From Gammaproteobacteria bacterium (GTDB lineage Bacteria; Pseudomonadota; Gammaproteobacteria; Pseudomonadales; Azotimanducaceae): 51,455 bases of DNA. The translations under genes were made by a program, and so were the position numbers. The notes beneath the pieces were generated by a model. That model saw nothing but the letters and a program-made list of their open reading frames with translations. It did no database searches and had not been told where the DNA came from. The stretch lies in assembly GCA_028821515.1 (NCBI GenBank), contig JAPPGA010000067.1, positions 1-51,455 of the forward strand. The letters run 5' to 3'. The stretch's first letter is position 1. The number at the start of each line of letters is the position of its first letter. Shown piece after piece: positions 23,295-34,359 of this stretch.

Positions 23295-24752
23295 ATGCGC
23301 ATCAACAACGGCGGATCCACCGCCAGCCTCGACTCCATCGTTCTCTTTCCGTTCGACGACCACAGCATCCCGTTTCAATACGGGGTGAAGCTGAACCTCA
23401 TGGGCAAGCAGGCCGGCCACGGCAACAAGCCAGTGGTGCCGCTGGGTGAGGCGGGCGCCCACGACAGCTTGTGGATCGCGTACTACGGCACCGTCCTCGA
23501 GATCGATGGCGAGCTGTGGATGTGGTACCCCGGTCAAGGGCCGGACGAGCACTGGCACCAGCGCGTCTGCCTGGCCAGGAGCAGGGACGGCCGTACCTGG
23601 GAGAAGCCCGACCTCGGGCTGGTCGAGTGGCACGGCAGCAGGCGCAACAACCTGGTGGACATGGGAGAGGACATGCACGTACAGGCGTGCGTGATCTTCC
23701 ACGAGCCCGATGAACCGGATCCGGACAAGCGCTTCAAGATGGCCTTTGAACCGCGCAAGCACTCGGGGCGGCTCTGTGCCGCGTATAGCGCCGACGGGCT
23801 GACCTGGCGGGAGTCGCCAAACAATCCGGTGGGAGGCAAGCTCGAAATGGCGGGCGCCACCAGGGTGGACGGTTGCTACTACCTGGCCGGCCAAGGAGGC
23901 AAGCACGCCGTGGGTGTGCGCCAACTGGTCACCTGCGCCTCCTACGACTTTGAACACTGGGCCGATGCAACCTGCTCCGGCCTGCGGCGCAGCAACGTCT
24001 CTCCCCAGCCATTGGTGGCGGGCAAGAACACCGGCGAGCAGGTCCACCTGGGCGCGGCGCTGTGGAACCGCGGCAACGTCATCATCGGCTTCTTTGGGAA
24101 GTGGAATGGTCACCCGTCCAACGACCGGCGCATGGTGACGATGGACTTAGGCTTAGCTGTCAGCAACGACGCCCTTCACTATCGAGAGCCGATTCCAGAC
24201 TTTCCCATCGTTTCAGCCGCCGAAGACAGCTGGGGGTTAAAGCGCAGGGAGTCGCTCGCGCTCAACTTCCCTGCCCTCATCCAAGGCCAGGGTTTCGAGA
24301 ACGTGGGCGACGAGACCCTGTTCTGGTACGCGCCGTGGCCGGAGGAGGCGAGCGACGGAGTGCGCGTTACCAGTTGGCCGCGCGACAGGTTGGGCTATTT
24401 CTCCCCATACGCGGGCGGCATCTGGGTTTACGCGGGCGGATCGGACCCGCACTTCGTCTCCGCTCCCATCGACCTCGAGGGTAACGCGGCACGACTGGCC
24501 GTGAACGTGGAAGGCATCAACGCGCACAGCTCCATCACCGTCGAGATCCAGGACCAGGCGTTTCGGCCGGTCCCGGGCTACGATCGAGGCGCCAGCCAAG
24601 GCCCCGCCGGATCCGGCCTGGCCCAGCCGATTACCTGGCAGGGCCATGACGTCATCGAAGGTGTGACCGGCCCGATCCGGGTGCGGGTGGATTTCGGCGG
24701 CGTCCGCCCGGAGGACGTCCGGCTATACGCCGTGTATCTCGATCCGGCGTGA
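23295..24752 (+). CDS. Five-bladed beta-propeller protein, GH43/GH32/GH68-like
   Basis: A 485-residue protein resembling the arabinanase/levansucrase/invertase propeller superfamily. Typical elements are repeated strands such as LWIAYYGTVLEIDGELWMWYP, CLARSRDGRTWEKPDLGLVEW, RLCAAYSADGLTWRES and LAVSNDALHYREPIPDF, the blade pattern of S-x-D-G-x-x-W seen in GH32/GH43-related proteins. A beta-sandwich-like C-terminal part (about 390-485) follows. I cannot assign catalytic acids with confidence, so it may be a hydrolase, a phosphorylase-like enzyme or non-catalytic. There is no signal peptide, pointing to a cytoplasmic role. The ATG lacks a clear ribosome site. It ends 18 bases from the convergent PhyH gene. 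Confidence 0.75.
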   Translation: MRINNGGSTASLDSIVLFPFDDHSIPFQYGVKLNLMGKQAGHGNKPVVPLGEAGAHDSLWIAYYGTVLEIDGELWMWYPGQGPDEHWHQRVCLARSRDGRTWEKPDLGLVEWHGSRRNNLVDMGEDMHVQACVIFHEPDEPDPDKRFKMAFEPRKHSGRLCAAYSADGLTWRESPNNPVGGKLEMAGATRVDGCYYLAGQGGKHAVGVRQLVTCASYDFEHWADATCSGLRRSNVSPQPLVAGKNTGEQVHLGAALWNRGNVIIGFFGKWNGHPSNDRRMVTMDLGLAVSNDALHYREPIPDFPIVSAAEDSWGLKRRESLALNFPALIQGQGFENVGDETLFWYAPWPEEASDGVRVTSWPRDRLGYFSPYAGGIWVYAGGSDPHFVSAPIDLEGNAARLAVNVEGINAHSSITVEIQDQAFRPVPGYDRGASQGPAGSGLAQPITWQGHDVIEGVTGPIRVRVDFGGVRPEDVRLYAVYLDPA

Positions 24753-24770
24753 TTGCCGCGAGGCCAAAGA

Positions 24771-25838
24771 TCACGCGATATCGAGAATCGCTCGCTCCAC
24801 CCTACCAAGGCGTTCGTACACCTCTCTGTCGATGACTGCCGGCACATCGGTCGACGATGGGCGAGTCGATCGCCCGAAGAACGCGTGTTGTGAGCGTCGT
24901 AACCTGTTGGTGCGGTTTTGCGTGCCGCTATGCCACAGGTGCGCGTTGTAAACGAAACAGGATCCGGCACAACCGATTACCTTGACCTCACCTTCAACGG
25001 GCGCGTTGAGGTCGCGCGGCTCACCGTTCACGAGGTCGGCGCTTGGCTGAATGCCCGAACGATGCGTGCCTGGCACGATGCGCGTGGCGCCGTTTTCTTC
25101 CGTGAACTCATCGATCAGCCACACGGCATTGACGACCTGGGGTTCTCCCTTCACACCCCATACGAAATCCGCATGGATGCCCTGGTGGCCGTAACCTGGC
25201 ATTGCGCAGTGGTAATTTGAACCGATGTACTTGAGGTGTACGCCAAGCACATGCCGCACCGCAGCGAGCAACCTTGGGTGCATGAAGATCGGGTCCAGGA
25301 GGCCGTCGCGGTTCATGGGCTTGACCACCGTATCCACGACCCTGCCAATCCCCTTCTTGTCTGCCGCGCTGGCGCCTTCTTCTTCTATTGCCGCATCGTA
25401 GCGATCACGCATCTTCTGCAGCTGATCCGCATCGAGAAGCGGACCAAGATCTACGTAACCATCGCGGTCGAGGGATTCCTTCTCGGCACGGGACAGAACG
25501 TCGTTGTCCTCATCAGCGAGACCAAGCCGATCCATCGCATATTCGATTTCGGTGAGCGGCAGTCGATTGAGCGGCCGACTCAAGAACATTTCCAAAAGGC
25601 TTACGGCACGCGGGTAAGCATCGGCACGCTTCGCGTACGCATCAAGTGCGGCGCGCCGACCGGCGTCTGAATCCGCAGCATTCCAGATTTCCGTCATGAC
25701 GGCGCACTGCTTTTGCCGCTCTCGCCGCTGCTCCGCACCAATTTTTCCGAGAAAGTGACGAGGCTTCGAGAGATCGTCAGGTATCTCACTTATTTGGGCC
25801 GCCGGGAAATACCGGGCAACCTCTTCGTCAACTTCCAT
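24771..25838 (-). CDS. Phytanoyl-CoA dioxygenase (PhyH) family protein 2
   Basis: A 355-residue PhyH-type Fe(II)/2-oxoglutarate oxygenase. The core is in the C-terminal two thirds: His222 and Asp224 in GIHADFVWG, His303 in HLWHSGTQN and Arg314/315 for 2-oxoglutarate. The first 110 residues form an extra charged, helical N-terminal region that the other two PhyH proteins here lack. I chose the ATG at 25838 because the 37 codons upstream are Arg/Pro-rich and non-coding in style; no ribosome site is obvious for either. It follows the sulfatase gene on the same strand by 114 bases, suggesting one operon and linked substrates. It differs in length and sequence from the PhyH genes at 18024 and 30834. 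Confidence 0.88.
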   Translation of the reverse strand: MEVDEEVARYFPAAQISEIPDDLSKPRHFLGKIGAEQRRERQKQCAVMTEIWNAADSDAGRRAALDAYAKRADAYPRAVSLLEMFLSRPLNRLPLTEIEYAMDRLGLADEDNDVLSRAEKESLDRDGYVDLGPLLDADQLQKMRDRYDAAIEEEGASAADKKGIGRVVDTVVKPMNRDGLLDPIFMHPRLLAAVRHVLGVHLKYIGSNYHCAMPGYGHQGIHADFVWGVKGEPQVVNAVWLIDEFTEENGATRIVPGTHRSGIQPSADLVNGEPRDLNAPVEGEVKVIGCAGSCFVYNAHLWHSGTQNRTNRLRRSQHAFFGRSTRPSSTDVPAVIDREVYERLGRVERAILDIA

Positions 25839-25952
25839 GGAACAATCGCGTACCGGGAGCGCCAGCGACCGGAGGCGACTGTTCCATGGTCGACGAGCGG
25901 GGCCGGGCCACAGACGAAGCCGAAGGCGCCGGCTGTGGGGCACTTGCACTAT

Positions 25953-27455
25953 TCATTGCACCAGCTCTGCGAATTCCGGGCTCTTCAGCCATGACCTTGG
26001 AAGTCGACCCATGACTTCCTCCAGGGCCGCCCTTGATCGCGGGTATTGACCCTTGTCATCGGTGTCCTCGATCCAGCCTTCGAGCGCGGCACGCATTTCC
26101 ATGAGCTTCTCCTGGTGCGCCGGATCCCCTGCGAGATTCACCGTTTCGTCCGGATCGCTCTCGAGGTCATAGAGTTCTTCCGCGACACGGGGCCCGTATG
26201 CCGCAGCCTGCGCCGGGGTCAGCTTGCCCTCCTCAAAGAGTGTTCGAATCGCCAGGAAGCTCGTGGCGGTCTGTCTTTCGAGGGACACCATTTCACGGTG
26301 TCCCCAATTGATCAGTGGCCGATCGGTCATGAAATTGCGAAGGTAGTGATAGCGCGGACCGATGACCGACCGCACGCGGTCGATCACGTTGGACATGCGA
26401 TCTGCCGAGGAGAAGACGTACTCCCGCGAGTAGTCCTCATCGAACATGTTCCTTGAGTCCATGTACTCCGGTACGGGCACCCCAGCGAGCGCAAGGGAAC
26501 TCGCCGCCACGTCCAGCAGGTCAACGATATCACTTCGCCGCGTTCCTGGCCTGACGGCGTCCTGCATGCCCGGCGCCACAACAATGAGCGGAACATGCAG
26601 ACCCTCGGTATAGCAGAACTCCTTGCTGCGCGGCAGGTCCGAACCGTGATCGCTGAACAGGAACACGACGGTGTTTTCCCAGAGGCCGTCGGCTTTCAGT
26701 CTGGCGATGGTCTCCCCGACCTCGTGATCGGTTCTCTGTATGCTGTTGTAGTGGTCGGCGATATGTTGGCGCACCAGCGGAATGTCGGGGTACTGCAGTG
26801 GCACGCGAACCTCATCCGGGGTAACTGGTTCGAGGCCATACCCGGCCAGGACCTCATTGATGCTGCCGACGGACTTGCCACCCGAAACCCGCATCTGGCC
26901 GAAAAAGGGCTTGCCCCTCGGAACGTCCTGCCAGTGGCCGCTACCCTGCGGGCCCTTGTAGCTCCCGCCACCGTAGTCCAGATCACCGTAAACGTTCCCC
27001 GACGGGAGGTCTCGCGGAATCGAATAGAGGTCGGACTGGCTGTAGGAAAAGTTATAGTCGTCCTTGGTGCCGTTGTAGGTTTCGTATCCCGCTTTGCGGA
27101 ACAACTGCGGAAGCGTCGTCACACCTTCGGGCAGATGAATCTGGTGGCTGGGGACCCGACCGGAACGCATGTCGTGTGTGCCGGTTCTGATGCTGTAGGC
27201 GCCAGTAATGATCGCAGAGCGAGCTGGGGCACACACCGGGGTCGGCGTGTAGGCCCGCTCGAACAACACACCCGCGCTTGCAAGCGCGTCTATGTTGGGG
27301 GTCTCTACCCGCTCATCCCCGTAGCTGCTGTACCAGGGCGACTGATCGTCGATATAGATCCACAGAACGTTGGGCTGTTTCGCATGGCTGGTCGACGTTG
27401 TCGCGATTGCAGCGAAAGCCACCAATAGTTGTACAAACCATTTGGTTCTCAGCAT
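25953..27455 (-). CDS. Secreted type I sulfatase
   Basis: A 500-residue formylglycine-dependent sulfatase. After a signal peptide (about 1-25) come NVLWIYIDDQSPW with the metal Asp36-Asp37, and the maturation motif CAPAR (75-79), where Cys75 would be converted to formylglycine. The GVTTLPQLFRKAGYET and FLFSDHGSDL blocks hold further metal ligands. The sequence is of the general type found in glycan sulfatases (heparan sulfatase-like), but substrate is not readable. Because the motif begins with Cys, either FGE or an anaerobic maturase could act; neither gene is in the window. The ATG at 27455 has GAAGAG upstream. An earlier in-frame start would spoil the signal peptide. Downstream is PhyH 2. 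Confidence 0.92.
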   Translation of the reverse strand: MLRTKWFVQLLVAFAAIATTSTSHAKQPNVLWIYIDDQSPWYSSYGDERVETPNIDALASAGVLFERAYTPTPVCAPARSAIITGAYSIRTGTHDMRSGRVPSHQIHLPEGVTTLPQLFRKAGYETYNGTKDDYNFSYSQSDLYSIPRDLPSGNVYGDLDYGGGSYKGPQGSGHWQDVPRGKPFFGQMRVSGGKSVGSINEVLAGYGLEPVTPDEVRVPLQYPDIPLVRQHIADHYNSIQRTDHEVGETIARLKADGLWENTVVFLFSDHGSDLPRSKEFCYTEGLHVPLIVVAPGMQDAVRPGTRRSDIVDLLDVAASSLALAGVPVPEYMDSRNMFDEDYSREYVFSSADRMSNVIDRVRSVIGPRYHYLRNFMTDRPLINWGHREMVSLERQTATSFLAIRTLFEEGKLTPAQAAAYGPRVAEELYDLESDPDETVNLAGDPAHQEKLMEMRAALEGWIEDTDDKGQYPRSRAALEEVMGRLPRSWLKSPEFAELVQ

Positions 27456-27691
27456 TAGATGTCTCTTCAGATACGCACCGGACTTGTCTGCGCCAGGCAC
27501 AAATGGGAATCACACGTTTCGGGACCCAATTTCGTGCAATTGAAGACGAAGTTCAAGTTGTGCGAGCACTGGATTACCCCATCCATTCCCGCTCGCACGC
27601 GGAGAGCTTCGATACGCGGAAACCCGCACCCGCGGTGCGCCCAATTTTTCCCGTATGATCCGGCAGGGCCGTGGGGCACCACCCTGATCGC

Positions 27692-29106
27692 ATGCGTAAC
27701 ATTGCCGTAATTTCCTGTATCGCCATCGTCCTCGGTGCCTGCTCCGGGTCGGAATCGCCGGCTGCCGATGCACCCATCGTGGCGGGCACCGATTCTCCCG
27801 ACCGGGATCTTGCCGATCACCTGGAAGCGATGATCCAGGCGGTCCGCACCACCCCAGGATCGGCCCTGATGAGAGGACGCCTGGGGATGGCCTACGACGT
27901 CAATGGATTCCAGACCGAAGCGCTCGCCACTTACGCACAGGCCGAAACGCTCGATCCCGGCGACTTCCGCTGGCCCTACTTCAGCGCGCATCTCCTGGCA
28001 ACGAACGACGAGCATGCGAAGGCCCTCGAGACGCTCGCGCGGGCGCTCGCCATTGACGCCGACTATGCCCCCGCATGGTTGTGGCAAGGAACCTGGCTGC
28101 TTGAGCTCGACCGTACCGCTGAGGCGATGATCGCGTTTGAGCGTGCGTTTGATCTCGGTGTCCGGGACGCAGCGACTTTCGGCCGCGCGAGAGTCATGGC
28201 CACTCAGGGCGACTACGCCGAAGCAGTTGAATTGCTCGAACCCCTGGCCCGGCTATCCGACAATCCGCAGGTACATCGGACGCTCGGCGAAGCGTTGCGC
28301 GGACAGGGCCGAACGGAGGAGGCGCGCACGGCCATGATTCGGGGCAGAAACGCGGGGCCCGTCAGTTGGGAAGATCCGCGCCGGGATAAACGATCCGCAC
28401 ATGTGCGAGGGCATGCCAGCTATCAACTGGCACAGAGCCTGTCGTCCGCCGGTCGGATCAGGGAGGCACTCACAATCCTGGAAAGGCTGCAGGGACATCA
28501 CCCGGAGACGCACTGCGGACGCGACGAGGACTTCTTCCTGGCGTGCAACCTGATGAACTCTTGCAGCATCGCATACGACCGGGACGGCGACCCCGAACGC
28601 GCCCTGGCGACCGTGCAGCGCGGCCTGGCGCTGAACGCCGACTTTGCCCCCTTCCACCTGACCATCGCGAATCTCTATCGCCAGCAACGCGACCTTGATC
28701 TCGCGCTTGACCACGTCGACCGGGCCCTGGAACTGAATCCCGCCAGGGGCTATGCGCACGAACAACGCGGCAGATTGCTGTTCGGCATGGGGCGCCATGC
28801 CGACGCAAAAGCCGCTTTCGAGTCGGCGCTGGGCCTGGAACCCGAAAAACGCACGACCCTGTTCTACCTGGGTCTTGCCGAGTTCGAGCTTGGCAACTGG
28901 ACCCTGGCGGCCGAGAAGTTCGAGCGCGCCGTCCAACTTGAACCTGGTTTCGCGCTTGGCCACGCGCTCCTGGCGCGCAGTCTCGCTGAAGCGGGACGCA
29001 TCGACGAGGCACGGCAGGCACAACGAAACGCTCGGGAACATGGCGCCGGCGCGGAAGAACTTCGCCTGACGGAACAGCGCCTGCGCGAACTTGAAGCCGT
29101 CGAAGG

Positions 29107-29110
<4 letters not shown>
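27692..29110 (+). CDS. TPR-repeat lipoprotein
   Basis: A 472-residue lipoprotein with lipobox VLGAC (Cys17) followed by tetratricopeptide repeats across most of its length, for example EALATYAQAETLDPGDF, ALETLARALAIDADYAPAW and the C-terminal set ALDHVDRALELNPARGYA and AAEKFERAVQLEPGFALG. TPRs bind other proteins, so it is likely a scaffold in the periplasm or on the outer membrane. The ATG at 27692 gives a clean lipoprotein signal. TATGAT at 27654-27659 could be its -10 box, without a convincing -35. It diverges from the sulfatase across 236 bases that show no other feature. Its stop overlaps the next start as ATGA, so it is coupled to the CRTAC1 gene. Confidence 0.88.
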
Positions 29111-30768
<1,658 letters not shown>

Positions 30769-30833
30769 GGCAGCGTCCGCCGTTGGATGCGCTGGGCGGG
30801 GGTAAACTCCGACCAAACGACACAGGACACCGC

Positions 30834-31685
30834 ATGGCCGAGCTCCCCGTTGAAGCAGACCCTCGCGAACTCACCCGACTCGGGCTTGAGACCTACGCCC
30901 ATGAACTGGACGAGCATGGATTGACGGTGGTTCCGCAATCGGTCCTCGGACTAACAGATGCGTTCTTCACGCATCTGCGAGATACGGTGTTGGCGGTGGC
31001 GGAACAACGAACCGGTGCCCGTTTCGATCTGGACCAGGGTGTGGACCGACCTTTGGCGGGCCGCCCGTCAGAGATCGGTCACGTCTTGATCACTCACCTG
31101 GTAAATCAGGTCCCGGCGTTTGAACAGGTGCTGACACATCCAGTGAAGAAGGCGCTGATGTCTCACTTGCTTGGCGTAACCCATCGGCTCTCCCATAGCA
31201 GTGCCTGGATCAAGTGGCAGACGCCCGACGACTGGGAGAAGGTGATGACCACCGGGATGCATGCAGACCAGAGTCCCATGCCAACTCCCTGGAACTGCCG
31301 GGCCCCGCATGTGGCCAACATGAACTGGCTGCTGACCGATTACACCCGCGAAGACGGTGCACTGTCCTACGTACCCGGGAGTCACCTGGAACAACGATTT
31401 CCTCCCGAGAGGGAGGCGATGAACCGGGCCGTACCCGTCGAGGCCCCTGCCGGATCGCTCGTCATCTTTCAGGGCTGTACCTGGCATGGATCTTTTCAAA
31501 AGGAAACGCCTGGCCTGCGCATCAGCTTGCACGGCCTGCATTGTCGACCGTATATCCTGCCGGGGCAGGACTACAAGGGGCAGATCCCGGGAAGCACTTA
31601 CGCAGCCAGCAATGATCCTGACTACCTGCGGATGATCATGCGCGAAGATGAAGAGATGCTGGTACGCCCGCCCGCTGACCGGTGA
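30834..31685 (+). CDS. Phytanoyl-CoA dioxygenase (PhyH) family protein 3
   Basis: A 283-residue PhyH-type oxygenase with the iron ligands His143 and Asp145 in GMHADQSP and His218 in TWHGSF, and Arg229 for 2-oxoglutarate in GLRISLHG. The region SHSSAWIKWQTP before the HxD fits the family. The ATG at 30834 has AGGA six bases upstream; a longer form from 30783 is possible but begins with non-conserved residues. It follows the TPR-CRTAC1 pair on the same strand. After it, 89 bases lead to the TonB-domain gene. It shares little obvious sequence with the other two PhyH proteins outside the active site, which suggests a separate reaction. Confidence 0.9.
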   Translation: MAELPVEADPRELTRLGLETYAHELDEHGLTVVPQSVLGLTDAFFTHLRDTVLAVAEQRTGARFDLDQGVDRPLAGRPSEIGHVLITHLVNQVPAFEQVLTHPVKKALMSHLLGVTHRLSHSSAWIKWQTPDDWEKVMTTGMHADQSPMPTPWNCRAPHVANMNWLLTDYTREDGALSYVPGSHLEQRFPPEREAMNRAVPVEAPAGSLVIFQGCTWHGSFQKETPGLRISLHGLHCRPYILPGQDYKGQIPGSTYAASNDPDYLRMIMREDEEMLVRPPADR

Positions 31686-31774
31686 GCACAAGCCCGAAGG
31701 GGCTCCATATCGGCTGGATGCGCGAAATTCGGAGCGATATGATCGCAGGGAACACTCAAGCGGGGGACGGGACA

Positions 31775-32995
31775 ATGTTTGCGAATCGCACCGATCACCG
31801 AATCACTGTTTTCGTGCTTGCCGTCGCTGTATGGGCATCGGGCGCATGGGCTGACGATCGGGCCGACTTCAATGCGGCCTACCGGGCGTACGAGCAACAC
31901 CTTGACGCCAACGACACGAAACAGGCGCTGGAGGCGGCGAAGGAGGCCCACCGCGCGGGATCGAAACTGTTCGGCAGGGACAGCGTGAACGCCGCCAAGC
32001 TGGCCATCAACTACGCCGCGTTGCTGAACGATGTCGGACACTACCGGAAGGCCCGCAGGGCGCTGGACGGGACACAGGAGGTCTTTCGGGCTCGCTACGG
32101 CGAGGGAGCCGTGGAACTGGTACCCATCATGATGCAGCTCGCACGCGCCGCGAAGGCACCGGAAGACACGCTCGAGTATTTCAGACGCGCGGCCCGCCTG
32201 AGCAGGGGCTACGATGACAACCTGGTCGAGGCGGAAAAGAACTTCGAGATCATGTCGATCCTGCTGCGGATGGGTGGCGGCGCATTCGTCGAGCCCTACG
32301 TTGATCGAACGTACGAGATCTACTCCGAGCGGCTCGAGCCTAACGACTTCCGCTTAGGGCTAGTCTCCTATCACAAGGCGAGGTGGGCGACCGGCAGGAG
32401 TCACCACGAACAGGCCCTCGACTACCTGAACCGTGCGCTGACCGCCTTCACCAGCCCCGAACGGGAGCGCATGGGGGGCTTTGAGCGAACCGTGAGGATG
32501 CAGATCGTCGAAGCCCTCGAGGAACTCGGACAAAGGGATGAATCCACCGAACACTTGCTGCTCCTGGGAGCACAGCAGGACTGGTCTCCCGAAGTGGAAC
32601 CCGTCTACAGGCGGGAGCCGGTCGTCCCCCTGGACGCGATGACGAAGCGTCTGAAGGGCAAGGTGACGGTTTCCTTCACCATCGATGAACAGGGATTCGT
32701 GGTGGACCCGGAGGTTGCGGAATCCACCCAGCCGACCTTGAACGATGCGGCGCTGGCAATGGTCAAGGGGTTCCGGTACGCGCCGCGGTTCATCGATGGC
32801 AATCCGGTGGCGACCGCGGGGATCGAATACACCGAGGACTTCGCCTTCCTGTCGGCAACTGGCCTCGCAAGACCGCAATTCGAAAGACCCCCAATCCGCG
32901 GATTCACGAACATCGACTTCAACGACATGTCGGAGTGCTCGAAGCCGGTTCCGGACGAACGCGTGTGTGGGTTCATGATGCCTGGATCGAAATGA
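31775..32995 (+). CDS. Periplasmic protein with TPR-like helices and TonB C-terminal domain
   Basis: A 406-residue protein. A signal peptide (ITVFVLAVAVWASGAWA, cleavage near 26) is followed by helical TPR-like segments (about 30-260, for example KQALEAAKEAHRAGSKLFG and EQALDYLNRALTAF). A TonB C-terminal domain follows at about 275-350 (KRLKGKVTVSFTIDEQGFVVDPEVAES, LNDAALAMVKGFRYAPRF). Classical TonB is held in the inner membrane by an uncleaved N-terminal helix and has a Pro-rich spacer. This protein has neither, so it may bind receptors or proteins from the periplasm without transducing energy. The ATG at 31775 is chosen for its signal peptide. Its stop overlaps rpe by four bases, which couples an accessory-looking gene to a housekeeping operon. 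Confidence 0.85.
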   Translation: MFANRTDHRITVFVLAVAVWASGAWADDRADFNAAYRAYEQHLDANDTKQALEAAKEAHRAGSKLFGRDSVNAAKLAINYAALLNDVGHYRKARRALDGTQEVFRARYGEGAVELVPIMMQLARAAKAPEDTLEYFRRAARLSRGYDDNLVEAEKNFEIMSILLRMGGGAFVEPYVDRTYEIYSERLEPNDFRLGLVSYHKARWATGRSHHEQALDYLNRALTAFTSPERERMGGFERTVRMQIVEALEELGQRDESTEHLLLLGAQQDWSPEVEPVYRREPVVPLDAMTKRLKGKVTVSFTIDEQGFVVDPEVAESTQPTLNDAALAMVKGFRYAPRFIDGNPVATAGIEYTEDFAFLSATGLARPQFERPPIRGFTNIDFNDMSECSKPVPDERVCGFMMPGSK

Positions 32996-33675
32996 CCGGG
33001 CCGGCTCCTGCGCCGAAGGCACACTGGATTTCCCCGTCCATTCTCGCGGCGGATTTCGCCCGCCTCGGTGAAGAGGTTGCCAACGTACTCGACGCCGGTG
33101 CCGACACGGTGCATTTCGATGTCATGGACAATCACTACGTACCGAATCTGAGTATCGGGGCTTCGGTGTTGCGCGCACTACGGGAATACGGCGTCACGGC
33201 ACCCGTGGACGTGCATCTCATGGTCCGGCCCGTGGACCGCATCATCGGCGACTTCATCGACGCGGGCGCGGACTACATCACCTTCCATCCAGACGCGACC
33301 GCGAGCGTCCCCGACTCGATCAAGCGCATTCACGGGAGCGGCGCCAAGGCTGGCCTGGCGCTCAGTCCCGGGGTACCGGTGTCGGAACTCCAGCCCGTCC
33401 TGGAAGATCTCGACCTGGTATTGGTGATGTCCGTAGTTCCCGGTTTCGGCGGCCAGTCTTTCATGCCCGAGAGCCTCGATACGGTGCGCGCAGTTCGCCG
33501 CCGGCTTGACGATGTGGGGAGCGAGGCGCGCCTCGAAATAGACGGCGGCATCAATGTCGACAATGTCGGCTCGGCCGCCCGGGCTGGTGCCGACATGTTC
33601 GTCGCCGGCACCGCGATATTCGGTACCGACGACTACGCGAAGACCATAGAGTCGTTTCGGTCGGCCCTCGCCTGA
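32992..33675 (+). CDS. rpe: Ribulose-phosphate 3-epimerase
   Basis: Rpe interconverts ribulose-5-phosphate and xylulose-5-phosphate in the pentose-phosphate pathway, in the cytoplasm. The 227-residue TIM barrel has all signatures: ISPSILAADFARLGEE, VHFDVMDNHYVPNLSIG with metal ligands His and Asp, DVHLMV, VLVMSVVPGFGGQSF with the catalytic Asp region nearby, and EIDGGIN near the end. E. coli Rpe has 225 residues. The ATG at 32992 overlaps the stop of the preceding TonB-domain gene; a longer form from 32935 is not needed. gph and trpE follow, the order seen in many Gammaproteobacteria. Confidence 0.96.
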   Translation: MTGPAPAPKAHWISPSILAADFARLGEEVANVLDAGADTVHFDVMDNHYVPNLSIGASVLRALREYGVTAPVDVHLMVRPVDRIIGDFIDAGADYITFHPDATASVPDSIKRIHGSGAKAGLALSPGVPVSELQPVLEDLDLVLVMSVVPGFGGQSFMPESLDTVRAVRRRLDDVGSEARLEIDGGINVDNVGSAARAGADMFVAGTAIFGTDDYAKTIESFRSALA

Positions 33676-33704
33676 CCCGCACCAAGCTGCCTGTCGGGGC
33701 GCCA

Positions 33705-34355
33705 ATGGATACGTACGACGCCTATCTTTTTGACCTGGACGGCACGCTGGTCGATACCGCGCCGGATCTCATGGGAGGACTGAACGTCTGCCTGGCAGAA
33801 CACGGCTATTCCGAGGTAGACGAGGCACTGACTCGCCGGTGGGTCGGCCACGGCGTCGCGAAGATGATCGAGCAGGCGCTGGCACACCAGGGAAGCGAAG
33901 AGCCATCCCCAGATGTCGCGGAGTCCATGTTCGACCGTTTTCTCGATTACTACGCCGCGCACATCGCCGACGAGAGCACACCCTATCCCGGCGTTCGGGA
34001 AGCGCTGGCTTCGCTTGGCCAGCGCGCCAGCCTCGGCGTCGTGACCAACAAGGTGACGAGATTGACTGCCCCATTGCTCGACGCGCTGGACCTTGCCGGT
34101 AGCTTCGAGGTCGTGGTGTGCAGCGACACGGTAGGCGTGTTCAAGCCCGCCGCCGACCCTGCGCTTCACGCATGCGCGTCCCTCGGCGTACACCCGGCAC
34201 AGACACTGTTCGTCGGCGATTCGATTACCGACGTTCAGTGCGCCAGGGCGGCCGGCTGCGACGTGGTCTGCGTCCCGTACGGCTACAGCGGGGGCATTCC
34301 GCCGGAGAATCTCGGCGCCGACCGCCTGATCGAATCGCTGACCTGCCTCGTCTAG
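33705..34355 (+). CDS. gph: Phosphoglycolate phosphatase
   Basis: A 216-residue HAD-superfamily phosphatase that removes 2-phosphoglycolate, a by-product of DNA repair and of oxygenation reactions. Motif I is [10 protein letters not shown] with the nucleophile Asp10. Motif II is VVTNK and motif IV is [16 protein letters not shown]. The Lys of motif III lies in [12 protein letters not shown]. The order rpe-gph-trpE and length support Gph, although HAD substrate specificity is hard to fix from sequence. The start lies 29 bases after rpe. Only four bases separate its end from trpE. Confidence 0.92.
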   Translation: MDTYDAYLFDLDGTLVDTAPDLMGGLNVCLAEHGYSEVDEALTRRWVGHGVAKMIEQALAHQGSEEPSPDVAESMFDRFLDYYAAHIADESTPYPGVREALASLGQRASLGVVTNKVTRLTAPLLDALDLAGSFEVVVCSDTVGVFKPAADPALHACASLGVHPAQTLFVGDSITDVQCARAAGCDVVCVPYGYSGGIPPENLGADRLIESLTCLV

Positions 34356-34359
34356 CGCC

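Noticed and set aside
22049-24155. Identical 12-mer GACTTAGGCTTA at 22049 and 24144, with a rare TTA codon pair in both
   Set aside because: Both encode Asp-Leu-Gly-Leu in different proteins. TTA also occurs elsewhere, so chance is the simplest reading.
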